The position numbers were made by a program, and so were the translations under genes. Positions 1 to 5,544 of a stretch of 9,738 bases of DNA are shown here, one piece after another. Source of the stretch: Mayfieldus profundus. Lineage in GTDB: Bacteria; Actinomycetota; Thermoleophilia; Solirubrobacterales; 70-9. Location: NCBI GenBank assembly GCA_038040325.1, contig JBBPIM010000056.1, forward strand, positions 1 to 9,738, in the 5' to 3' direction. Under the pieces are notes generated by a model, which saw only the letters and a program-made list of their open reading frames with translations, was not told the DNA's origin and ran no database searches. Positions within the stretch are counted from its first letter, which is position 1, and each line of letters starts with the position of its first letter.

Positions 1-285
1 CGGGTTGACCTTGTTCTCCTGGTAGAAGCGCATCATCTCCTGCTGCATGCGCTGGCGGTCGTTCTTGAACTTCGCCTGGATCTCCTTGATCTGCGGCTGC
101 AGCGCCTGAAGCGCCCGCATCCCCTTGATCTGCTTGTAGGTGAGCGGGATCAGGACCGACCGAGTGAGGAAGGTGAGGGCGATGATCGCCGCCCCCCAAC
201 TCAGACCCGCGTTGTCGTGGAAGAACTCGAGGACGCTGTTGGCGACTTCGATCAGCGGCTGCAGGATGTTGGCGACCGGGATCAC
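1..285 (-). CDS. yidC: Membrane protein insertase YidC/Oxa1, N-terminal part (truncated by window edge)
   Basis: YidC inserts and folds proteins in the cytoplasmic membrane, alone or with SecYEG. Only the first 95 codons are present and the frame is open to base 1. After a short amphipathic start comes a hydrophobic stretch at about residues 29-49 (begins LSWGAAIIALTFLTR) with Arg42. By family knowledge this corresponds to the conserved groove arginine of Oxa1-type insertases. It is followed by the charged cytoplasmic helical hairpin (YKQIKGMRALQALQPQIKE) and the typical ENKVNP end of that loop. No cleavable signal peptide or lipobox is obvious before this segment. The GTG start at 285 overlaps the yidD stop by 4 bp (GTGA), with a GAGG-rich Shine-Dalgarno region inside the yidD 3' end. 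It is the fourth gene of the rpmH-rnpA-yidD-yidC cluster. The identification is secure; length and C-terminus cannot be judged. Confidence 0.95.
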   Translation of the reverse strand, partial: MIPVANILQPLIEVANSVLEFFHDNAGLSWGAAIIALTFLTRSVLIPLTYKQIKGMRALQALQPQIKEIQAKFKNDRQRMQQEMMRFYQENKVNP

Positions 286-554
286 GTCCTCACCTCACCG
301 TGATACTCGGCCGGGTCGACCGGGCCGGTGCGCAGGGTGAAGCGGTCGGGAACCGGGTCGAATCCCCCGTGGCTGAAGGGGTTGCAGCGCAACAGCCGCC
401 ACGCAGCGAGCAGGCTGCCGCGCAGGACGCCGAAGCGGCGCACCGCCTGCATCGCGTAGGCCGAGCAGGTGGGCTCGTAGCGGCAGCGCCTCGGCAGCCC
501 CGGCGAGATCCAGCGCCGGTAGACCGCGATCGGCGCGAGCAGGGCCCGTTTCAC
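282..554 (-). CDS. yidD: Membrane protein insertion efficiency factor YidD (90 aa)
   Basis: YidD is a small protein that sits at the inner face of the membrane and improves YidC-dependent insertion. The family hallmarks are all present: an N-terminal amphipathic region with WISP (residues 15-18), the cysteine motif CRYEPTCSAYA (24-34), a basic central helix, and RCNPFSHGGFDPVP (57-70). The cysteines are at 24, 30 and 58, as in most members. Length is normal for the family (about 70-110 aa). The start is GTG at 554, preceded by an AGGGGGA ribosome-binding site about 9 nt away, and it overlaps the rnpA stop by 4 bp (GTGA). Its own stop overlaps the yidC start in the same way, so rnpA, yidD and yidC are probably translationally coupled. 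The basic, proline-bearing C-terminal tail (residues 70-90) is not diagnostic. Confidence 0.96.
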   Translation of the reverse strand: MKRALLAPIAVYRRWISPGLPRRCRYEPTCSAYAMQAVRRFGVLRGSLLAAWRLLRCNPFSHGGFDPVPDRFTLRTGPVDPAEYHGEVRT

Positions 555-925
555 GTCGAACGGTCCCCCTGCAGGGCGTCACGCAGGCAGGCCTGCACGC
601 CCGTGGCGCCCTCCCGCTCGGCCAGGGCGGCAATCTCCGGCCGCGCCACCAGCACGAAGTCGTGACCTGCGGGCAGCTCCTGCTCGAGGCCCCAGAAGGC
701 CTCGCGAAGGACTCGCTTGACGCGGTTTCGCTCCACCGCGCCGCCCACCTTGCGGCCGACCGAGACGCCGAGCCGGACATCGCCTCCGTCGGACTCTTCG
801 CGGGGGAAGCTGTAGAGGACCACGAAGCGGTTCGCGTGCGAAGAGCCCTCGCGGTAGACCCGGTCGAACTCGCCGCTGCGCGAGAGGCGGCGTCGCCTGC
901 GCGCCCCGGAACCGCCCGTCGTCAT
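551..925 (-). CDS. rnpA: Ribonuclease P protein component RnpA (124 aa)
   Basis: RnpA binds RNase P RNA and helps it process the 5' ends of precursor tRNAs. The protein opens with a very basic segment (five consecutive Arg at residues 9-13) and LSRSGEFDRVYREG (14-27), the usual N-terminal motif of the family. The RNR signature RNRVKRVLREAF lies at residues 66-77, preceded by RLGVSVGRKVGGAVE. The C-terminal part has the HDFVLVARPE strand. Length is typical (about 110-130 aa). I chose the ATG at 925, 2 nt after the rpmH stop, although the frame stays open upstream to about 1297. The upstream part is antisense to dnaA or out of frame on rpmH and has no RnpA similarity. The Shine-Dalgarno signal is weak, so translation is probably coupled to rpmH. 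The stop overlaps the yidD start. Confidence 0.97.
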   Translation of the reverse strand: MTTGGSGARRRRRLSRSGEFDRVYREGSSHANRFVVLYSFPREESDGGDVRLGVSVGRKVGGAVERNRVKRVLREAFWGLEQELPAGHDFVLVARPEIAALAEREGATGVQACLRDALQGDRST

Positions 926-927
926 CG

Positions 928-1062
928 TCAGGGTGCCAGCCGCTTGCGGCCCTTGCGCCGCCGCCGCCTCAGGATCGAGCGGCCGCCGCGTGTTTGCATG
1001 CGCGCCCGGAACCCGTGGGTGCGGGCGCGCTTGCGCTTCTTCGGCTGATAGGTCCGCTTCAT
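928..1062 (-). CDS. rpmH: 50S ribosomal protein L34 (44 aa)
   Basis: L34 is a small structural protein of the large ribosomal subunit. Reading the minus strand from ATG at 1062 gives a 44-residue protein beginning MKRTYQPKKRKRARTHGFRA and ending RRRRKGRKRLAP. The start KRTYQP, the central THGFRARM and the C-terminal KGRKRL are the family signature, and the protein is very rich in Arg and Lys as expected. Length matches the family (44-50 aa). It is the first gene of the minus-strand cluster, lies head-to-head with dnaA across a 218-bp spacer, and is followed after 2 bp by rnpA. This is the normal place for rpmH beside bacterial dnaA. The ribosome-binding site is weak (CCAGG close to the ATG). 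A candidate -10 hexamer lies 18 bp upstream of the start. Confidence 0.97.
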   Translation of the reverse strand: MKRTYQPKKRKRARTHGFRARMQTRGGRSILRRRRRKGRKRLAP

Positions 1063-1079
1063 GGCCTGGCTCGGGCGCC

Positions 1080-1085
1080 AGTATA
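1080..1085 (-). promoter_or_regulatory. Candidate -10 element for the rpmH operon
   Basis: Read on the minus strand, the hexamer is TATACT, five of six bases matching the sigma-70-type -10 consensus TATAAT. It lies in otherwise GC-rich DNA 17 nt upstream of the rpmH ATG, so the leader would be only about 10 nt long. No good -35 hexamer lies 16-18 bp upstream; the sequence there is GC-rich with no resemblance to TTGACA. The position in front of a divergent operon with no other AT-rich hexamer nearby supports the call. The missing -35 keeps confidence moderate. Confidence 0.45.
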
Positions 1086-1172
1086 AGGAACGCCCCCACC
1101 GCTCCTGCGAGCCCCGCCGGCGGGTGGATCAGCGGCTCCCGAGCTTTTCGCCGCGAAATGCGGGGGTGCCGC

Positions 1173-1200
1173 TTGCGGGCCTCGGCGGGCGCGCTATGGT
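1173..1200 (+). promoter_or_regulatory. Candidate dnaA promoter
   Basis: TTGCGG (1173-1178) and TATGGT (1195-1200) are separated by 16 bp. They match the -35 and -10 consensus at three and four of six bases respectively, including the invariant TTG and the TA...T positions. Transcription would start near 1207, giving a leader of about 75 nt before the dnaA GTG that begins just upstream of the hairpin at 1216-1252. This is the best pair I see in the 218-bp spacer on the plus strand, but high-GC promoters are degenerate and the match is modest. Confidence 0.4.
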
Positions 1201-1215
1201 CGGCGCGCTTCGAGT

Positions 1216-1252
1216 GGCGGCTCCGGCGCGACGCACCGGCGCCGGAGGCGCC
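1216..1252 (+). promoter_or_regulatory. GC-rich hairpin in the presumed dnaA 5' leader
   Basis: CTCCGGCGC (1221-1229) and GCGCCGGAG (1239-1247) form a perfect 9-bp inverted repeat around a 9-nt loop. Beyond one G-G mismatch (1220/1248) the stem continues for 4 more pairs (1216-1219 with 1249-1252). No T-tract follows, so it is not a classical terminator. It ends about 12 nt before the dnaA Shine-Dalgarno region (GAGAGGGG, 1265-1272) and 28 nt before the GTG. If transcription starts near 1207, the hairpin would be at the 5' end of the mRNA. There it could protect the transcript, affect ribosome loading, or serve as a DNA-level binding site. The structure is seen in the sequence; any role is inference. 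Confidence 0.5.
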
Positions 1253-1280
1253 CAGGACCGCGACGAGAGGGGTTGCGCTG

Positions 1281-2672
1281 GTGCAGCACGTCTCCAATCA
1301 GCCGACCTCTTCCTCCTCCGACCGGACGGCGCCGGACCCTCAGACGGCCGCGGGGGAGCCGGATATTGGCTCGATCTGGCAGGCGGTCAGCGAGCGGTTG
1401 CGCGAGTCGGTGCCGGAGTCCACCTTCAAGCTCTGGCTTGAGCCGTTGCGGGCCCGCTCGGCCCAGGGCGAGACCCTGTACGTCAACGCGCCCGCCGGAA
1501 TCCGTGCCTGGGTCGAGCGTCGATACACGAGGCTGATCAGCGAGACGCTGGGCCAGGTCGCAGGCGCCCTGCGGGAGGTCAGCTTTGCCGAACCGCCAGG
1601 AATTGCAGCGCATTCCGGACCGGTCGGCGACCAAGACCTCACCCTCAACCCGAACTACACCTTTGAGCGGTTCGTGATCGGCGACGGCAACCGGCTCGCG
1701 CACGGGGCGGCGCTCGCAGTGGCCGAGGCGCCGGCAGAGGCCTACAACCCGCTATTTCTGCATGGCCCGCCCGGCCTCGGCAAGACGCATCTGCTGGTCG
1801 CGATCGCCAACTACCTCGCCGACAGCGCCCCCGAGCTGCGGGTCCGCTACACGACCGCCGAGTCCTTCACCAACGAGTTTGTCGCAGCGCTGCACGCCTC
1901 CGGCGCCGACGCCTTCAAGCACCGCTATCGCGACATCGACGTGCTGCTGATCGACGACGTGCAGTTCCTCGAGGGAAAGCACCACACCGAGGAGGAGTTC
2001 TTCCACACCTTCAATGCGCTCTATGAGTCCGGTGCCCAGATCGCGCTCTCCGCCGACCGCATCCCCAGCGAGCTCTCCACCCTTGCCACGCGGCTGCGCG
2101 ACCGTTTTGAGTGGGGGTTGACCCTGGCGGTCGAACCGCCCAACCTGCTCACCCGGCTAACGGTCCTGCGCCGCCTGGTGATGGAGACCGGAATCGAGAT
2201 CGCCGACGCCGACGCCCTCGGCGAGCTGGCGCGACGCATCGACGCCAACGTCCGTCAGCTTCACGGCGCCCTGACCCGGGTGCTCGCCCACGCTTCGCTA
2301 AAGGCCCAGCCGATCAGCTCCGAGCTGATCGCCGAGGTAATCCCCGGCGTGCGGATGCCCTCTGCGGAGCACACCGTCGACCACATCCAACAGGTCGTGG
2401 CCGACTCGTTCGGTCTTTCCCGCCAGAGCCTGGTCGGCCCCAGCCGTGCGGCGACACCCCTGCGCGCCCGGCAACTCGCCATCTACCTCACGCGTGAATA
2501 CACCAAGCTCTCCCTTGCCGAGATCGGCCGCGCCTTCGGCGGCCGCGATCACGCAACCGTGCTCAACTCGCTTCGCCGCACCGAAGCTCGAGCAAACGCC
2601 GATTCCGAAACCGCCCGCACCCTCGAGAGCCTGCGGGAAGAGATCCACAGCATGATCACCACCGGTGGATGA
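1281..2672 (+). CDS. dnaA: Chromosomal replication initiator protein DnaA (463 aa)
   Basis: DnaA is the AAA+ ATPase that binds DnaA boxes at oriC, melts the origin and recruits the replicative helicase. Domain I (about residues 30-95, starting SIWQAVSERL) is followed by a short linker, so domain II is small. The AAA+ core begins near NPNYTFERFVIG (123-134). It has Walker A GPPGLGKT (162-169), Walker B VLLIDD (221-226), and a sensor/arginine-finger region containing TRLRDRFEWG. Domain IV carries the DNA-binding signature FGGRDHATV (419-427). Length is at the low end for actinobacterial DnaA because of the short linker. I chose GTG at 1281: it is preceded by GAGAGGGG about 10 nt away and starts just before domain I. 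The frame is open back to 933, but that part is antisense to rpmH and rnpA. The gene is divergent from rpmH and 138 bp upstream of dnaN. All catalytic motifs look intact. Confidence 0.97.
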   Translation: MQHVSNQPTSSSSDRTAPDPQTAAGEPDIGSIWQAVSERLRESVPESTFKLWLEPLRARSAQGETLYVNAPAGIRAWVERRYTRLISETLGQVAGALREVSFAEPPGIAAHSGPVGDQDLTLNPNYTFERFVIGDGNRLAHGAALAVAEAPAEAYNPLFLHGPPGLGKTHLLVAIANYLADSAPELRVRYTTAESFTNEFVAALHASGADAFKHRYRDIDVLLIDDVQFLEGKHHTEEEFFHTFNALYESGAQIALSADRIPSELSTLATRLRDRFEWGLTLAVEPPNLLTRLTVLRRLVMETGIEIADADALGELARRIDANVRQLHGALTRVLAHASLKAQPISSELIAEVIPGVRMPSAEHTVDHIQQVVADSFGLSRQSLVGPSRAATPLRARQLAIYLTREYTKLSLAEIGRAFGGRDHATVLNSLRRTEARANADSETARTLESLREEIHSMITTGG

Positions 2673-2810
2673 CGCCCGACTCCACTGCAAGAATCAACAT
2701 GGCCGTACACCACTTTTCAACAGGGCACGAACCGCTTTGCAATGCGCTGAATCACGCCTTTCCAACAGAATCCACAGGCCCTACTTGAACTAAAAGGACA
2801 AGTAACTAAC
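2673..2810. other. Candidate replication origin (oriC) in the dnaA-dnaN spacer
   Basis: This 138-bp spacer is much more AT-rich than the genes beside it. In Actinomycetota such as Streptomyces and Mycobacterium, oriC lies between dnaA and dnaN. No exact TTATCCACA or TTGTCCACA box is present. Four same-strand sites resemble the 9-mer: GAATCAACA (2691-2699, 6/9 matches to TTATCCACA), TTTTCAACA (2714-2722, 7/9), TTTCCAACA (2759-2767, 6/9) and GAATCCACA (2768-2776, 7/9). The last two are adjacent. The most AT-rich part is 2781-2812 (CTACTTGAACTAAAAGGACA and following), which could be an unwinding element and also contains the dnaN ribosome-binding site. A further 7/9 site (GGTGGATGA, opposite strand) overlaps the dnaA stop at 2664-2672. 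Location and composition support an origin; box quality is poor and the spacer is short. No convincing dnaN promoter was seen. Confidence 0.5.
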
Positions 2811-3917
2811 TTGAAGCTTTCAACCACACGCCAAGACCTTCTTTCGCGCCTGTTGATCGTCAACAAGGCTGTTTCCACCCGCACGGCGACGCAATCGCTT
2901 GCGGGAATCTTGCTGTCCGGCAACAACGGCGACCTGGCCCTCCGCGCCACCGATATGGAGATGGGCCTGGAGACCAGTCTCGTCGCGGAGCGCGAGGGGA
3001 GCGGCTCAGTGTTGCTGCCCGGCCGGCAGCTCGTCGAGGTGGCTCGATCGCTGGGTGCGGATGAGGTTCAGCTCGAGCGTCGCGAGGCCGAGCGCGACGT
3101 TGAGATTCGCAGCGGCGGCGCGGTCTTTCACCTCCGCACCCTGCCCGCCGAGGACTTCCCTCGCTTTCCGGAGGTTGAAGGCGAACCGCTGCGGATCCCG
3201 ACCGAGGCGTTCGTATCGACCGTGGAGCTCGTTGCCCGAGCTGCCTCGCGAGACGACATGCGCCCGGTCCTGACCGGCGCGTTGATCACCGCCTCCGGCA
3301 AGGAGATGACGATGGTCGCAACCGACTCCTACAGGCTCAGCGTCAAGCGCACCGAGCTGGATTCGGAGGTGGGCGGCGAGCTGGAGGCCAACGTGCCGGC
3401 TCGCGCCCTGCGGGAATTGGCTCGCATCGCGGCGCAGGAGGAGGCCGAGCACGTCGAGGTCTTCCTGCTCGCCAACCAGGCGGTGTTCCGCGCCGGGCCG
3501 GTGACCCTCAACACACGCCTGATCGAGGGCCAGTTCCCCAACTACCGCCAGCTCCTCCCGGAGTCCTACGACCACGACGTGCGGCTGCCCCGCGGCGAGT
3601 TCCTGGAGGTGCTGCGGCGGGTCAGCCAGCTGGCCCAGCGCAACGCCCCGCTGCGGCTGGCCTTCACGCAGGGTGAGCTGACGGTGGCAGCGGAGACGCC
3701 CGACGTCGGCGACGCGCGCGAGACGATGCCGGCCGCGTTCGAGGGTGAGCCGCTGGAGATCGGCTTCAACCCCGAGTTCCTCAAGGACGGCGTCGAGAGC
3801 ATGGAGGGCGAGGAGCTGCTGCTGCGGCTGATCTCCCCACTTCGGCCCGGGTTGCTGCAGCCCGTCGACGACGAGGACTTCCGCTACCTGGTGATGCCGA
3901 TCAGGCTCAACGTCTGA
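2811..3917 (+). CDS. dnaN: DNA polymerase III beta subunit, sliding clamp (368 aa)
   Basis: DnaN forms the ring-shaped homodimer that tethers the replicative polymerase and other clamp-binding proteins to DNA. The length fits three successive clamp domains of about 120 residues. Recognisable segments are the N-terminus MKLSTTRQDLL with AVSTRTATQSLAGILL, ATDSYRL (170-176) in domain 2, RLIEGQFPNY (236-245) at the domain 2/3 junction, and the C-terminal YLVMPIRLNV, where the hydrophobic peptide-binding groove is completed. The start is TTG at 2811. It gives the canonical clamp N-terminus, and there is no ATG or GTG nearby in frame. A ribosome-binding site AAGGA (2794-2798) lies 12 nt away, slightly far. 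The gene follows the candidate oriC and precedes recF by 13 bp. No residue looks out of place. Confidence 0.97.
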   Translation: MKLSTTRQDLLSRLLIVNKAVSTRTATQSLAGILLSGNNGDLALRATDMEMGLETSLVAEREGSGSVLLPGRQLVEVARSLGADEVQLERREAERDVEIRSGGAVFHLRTLPAEDFPRFPEVEGEPLRIPTEAFVSTVELVARAASRDDMRPVLTGALITASGKEMTMVATDSYRLSVKRTELDSEVGGELEANVPARALRELARIAAQEEAEHVEVFLLANQAVFRAGPVTLNTRLIEGQFPNYRQLLPESYDHDVRLPRGEFLEVLRRVSQLAQRNAPLRLAFTQGELTVAAETPDVGDARETMPAAFEGEPLEIGFNPEFLKDGVESMEGEELLLRLISPLRPGLLQPVDDEDFRYLVMPIRLNV

Positions 3918-3930
3918 GCGGGAGGCCGGG

Positions 3931-5025
3931 TTGCGAGTGGCAAGCATCGCCGCCCGCTCCTTTCGGAGTCTCTCGGAGCTGCGGATCGAGCCGGCGTCGA
4001 CGATCACCACGGTCGTGGGGCCCAACGCCGCCGGCAAGACGAACCTGCTGGAGGCCCTCTACTTCGCGCTCACCGGCCGCTCGTTCCGCACCGGCGACCG
4101 CCGCGAGATGATCGCCTTCGGGCACGCCCTCGCCCGCAGCGAGGCGGAGCTTCACGACGAGCAGGGCGGCGCCTACACCCTGCTCGGCTCGGTCTCCCGC
4201 TCCGAAGGCCGACGCCACCTGCTCGACGGCGAGGCCGCCGACCCCGCCACAATCGCCCGGCACCGCCCCCACGTTGCGGTCTTCTCGCCCGACCGCCTGG
4301 CGCTGGTCAAGGGCCCGCCGGGCGAGCGGCGCGCTCACCTCGACGGCTTCATCGCATCTCGCTGGCCCGCCCGCTCGGACCTGCGACGCGTCTACGGCCA
4401 GGCGCTCGCGCAGCGCAACGCACTGCTGGGCCGGGTGGCCGCCGGCCTCGCCCCGGCGGCCGAGCTCGATGCCTGGGACGGCACCCTGGCCGCGCGAGCG
4501 GCGGCTCTGACCGCGGCCCGCGCCGAGGCGACCTCCGAGCTGGCGGAGCCCTTCTCCACGGCCGCCGCGGAGCTCGGGCTCGGCGAGCCGGCCGAGCTTC
4601 GCTACCGGCCCCGATCGGACTCCGACCCCGAGGCAGTGAGGGCCGGGCTGGCGGAGCGGCGCGAGTCCGACCTGGAGCGAGGCCGCACCGGCTGGGGCCC
4701 GCACCTGGACGAGCTGGAGCTATCGCTCGAGGAGCGTTCGCTGCGCCGCTACGGCTCACAGGGCCAGCAGCGAGCCGGGCTGCTGGCGCTGCTGTTCGCC
4801 GAGCACGCGGCGCTGCTGGAGACCGCCGGAGCTCCTCCCCTGATGCTGCTCGACGACGTGATGAGCGAGCTCGATCCCGAACACCGCGAGCTGCTGGCGG
4901 AGCGCCTCGACGGCGCCGGGCAGAGCCTGATCACCGCCGCCGACGAGAGCGACCTTCCGCGGCCCGCGCGCGGGCACGTCGTCCGCATGCCCGCAGCCGC
5001 CGGCCCCCTCGCGGCGGTCGCCTGA
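3931..5025 (+). CDS. recF: DNA replication and repair protein RecF (364 aa)
   Basis: RecF is an SMC/ABC-type ATPase that, with RecO and RecR, loads RecA at single-strand gaps. The N-terminus has the family pattern (ARSFRSLSELRI) followed by Walker A GPNAAGKTN (30-38) and the very conserved ALTGRSFRTGDRREMI. The ABC signature is GSQGQQR (275-281) and Walker B with the D-loop is PLMLLDDVMSELD (303-315). Length is normal (about 360 aa). The start is TTG at 3931, 5 nt after GGGAGG (3920-3925). A GTG at 3937 is an alternative but would remove the first two residues of the conserved N-terminal strand and sits far from the ribosome-binding site. recF lies 13 bp after dnaN, and its TGA stop shares one base with the dciA ATG (TGATG), so the three are probably co-transcribed and coupled. 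Confidence 0.96.
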   Translation: MRVASIAARSFRSLSELRIEPASTITTVVGPNAAGKTNLLEALYFALTGRSFRTGDRREMIAFGHALARSEAELHDEQGGAYTLLGSVSRSEGRRHLLDGEAADPATIARHRPHVAVFSPDRLALVKGPPGERRAHLDGFIASRWPARSDLRRVYGQALAQRNALLGRVAAGLAPAAELDAWDGTLAARAAALTAARAEATSELAEPFSTAAAELGLGEPAELRYRPRSDSDPEAVRAGLAERRESDLERGRTGWGPHLDELELSLEERSLRRYGSQGQQRAGLLALLFAEHAALLETAGAPPLMLLDDVMSELDPEHRELLAERLDGAGQSLITAADESDLPRPARGHVVRMPAAAGPLAAVA

Positions 5026-5315
5026 TGGGCCGCCGCACCCCCCGCCCGGCATCGCTGGCGCTGCGCTCCGCGCTGGTGCGGGCGGCGCCGAAGACGCCGC
5101 TGGCGGCGGCACAGACAGCCTGGCCCGATGCGGTCGGCGAGGCGATCGCCGCCGTCACCGAGCCGGTCGGCGAGCGCGACGGGATCCTCAGCGTGCGCTG
5201 CGAGGGCGCCACCTGGGCCGAGGAGCTGAGCCTGATGGAGGAGGAGCTGCTGGAGCACCTGCGAGAGCGCCTCGGAGCGGTTTCGCCACGCGCCCTCAGG
5301 TTCCTGGTTGGCTAG
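5025..5315 (+). CDS. dciA: DciA-type (DUF721) replicative helicase loader/operator (96 aa)
   Basis: DUF721/DciA proteins interact with the replicative helicase DnaB and are thought to take the loader role in bacteria lacking DnaC or DnaI. The short protein shows the domain's core features: WPDAVGEAI at 33-41, then the strand GILSVRCEGATWAEEL (53-68) with the second conserved Trp at 64, then a helix of LEHLRERL type. At 96 residues it is near the minimal domain size; actinobacterial homologues are often longer at the N-terminus. The position between recF and gyrB matches mycobacteria (the Rv0004 position). ATG at 5025 overlaps the recF stop by one base and has no clear Shine-Dalgarno sequence of its own. 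The last codons lie inside an intrinsic terminator stem. The family call is firm; the helicase-loading role is inferred from the family. Confidence 0.88.
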   Translation: MGRRTPRPASLALRSALVRAAPKTPLAAAQTAWPDAVGEAIAAVTEPVGERDGILSVRCEGATWAEELSLMEEELLEHLRERLGAVSPRALRFLVG

Positions 5316-5331
5316 CCAGCCTGAGGGTTTT
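5293..5331 (+). terminator. Intrinsic terminator overlapping the end of dciA
   Basis: CCCTCAGG (5293-5300) pairs perfectly with CCTGAGGG (5320-5327), and CTGG (5304-5307) can pair with CCAG (5316-5319) inside it. This gives a long GC-rich stem followed directly by TTTT (5328-5331). The dciA TAG stop (5313-5315) lies in the loop region, so the stem encodes the C-terminal residues of DciA. It should end the dnaN-recF-dciA transcript and separate it from gyrBA. Confidence 0.8.
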
Positions 5332-5438
5332 CAGAGGGTTTCCCGGGCACCTCATCGCGAAGAATTCCGGTTATTCATTTTAATGCGTAATTTGCAGGTC
5401 TTTTGTAACAGTCTACGCGGCTTTCAAGGGGCTCCAAC

Positions 5439-5447
5439 TGGTATCCT
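5439..5447 (+). promoter_or_regulatory. Possible extended -10 promoter for gyrB
   Basis: TGGTATCCT is a TGn extended -10 with a TATCCT hexamer (4/6 to TATAAT), and no matching -35 lies at normal spacing. It follows an AT-rich patch (about 5361-5410) in the 229-bp dciA-gyrB spacer. A promoter is required somewhere here because a strong terminator ends the upstream transcript. Transcription from near 5454 would give a leader of about 90 nt containing the hairpin at 5466-5520. The call is weak and other promoter positions are possible. Confidence 0.28.
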
Positions 5448-5465
5448 TATGTCAACTTGGTTAAT

Positions 5466-5520
5466 CGCCCCGACGCTGCACGCGCGGCCTCCCGAGGGGC
5501 CGTTCGGCGGTCGGGGTTTT
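5466..5520 (+). promoter_or_regulatory. Terminator-like structured leader upstream of gyrB
   Basis: CCCCGAC (5468-5474) pairs with GTCGGGG (5510-5516). Between them a second hairpin forms from CGGCCTC (5485-5491) and GGGGCCG (5496-5502, one G-T wobble). TTTT follows at 5517-5520. The shape resembles an intrinsic terminator with a branched stem. It ends only 24 nt before the gyrB start, too close for a complete promoter to fit between them. It therefore lies either in the gyrB leader RNA, as a possible attenuator, or acts as a second stop for read-through from dciA. The pairing is visible in the sequence; which role applies is not. Confidence 0.5.
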
Positions 5521-5544
5521 CTATGGCCTATCGGAAGGGATTAA

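Noticed and set aside
933..1280. N-terminal extension of the dnaA frame back to 933.
   Set aside because: It runs antisense through rpmH, has no DnaA similarity, and the GTG at 1281 has a good ribosome-binding site.
926..1297. N-terminal extension of the rnpA frame up to 1297.
   Set aside because: It overlaps rpmH in another frame and the dnaA 5' end. RnpA homology begins after the ATG at 925.
3006..4704. Long minus-strand open frames opposite dnaN and recF (343 and 265 codons).
   Set aside because: They are high-GC antisense shadows with compositionally biased sequence and no recognisable domains, opposite genes with intact motifs.
5371..5390. Possible minus-strand -10 (TAAAAT) inside the AT-rich patch before gyrB.
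   Set aside because: There is no -35 at normal spacing, and transcription leftward would run antisense into dciA with no gene to serve.
5308..5544. A 78-codon open frame in the dciA-gyrB spacer (with an internal ATG at 5449) ending in TAA directly before the gyrB start.
   Set aside because: It begins inside the terminator loop, has no Shine-Dalgarno sequence at either start, and runs through the hairpin at 5466-5520. It uses TTA, TCA and CTA, which are almost absent from gyrBA. A leader peptide is not excluded but nothing supports it.
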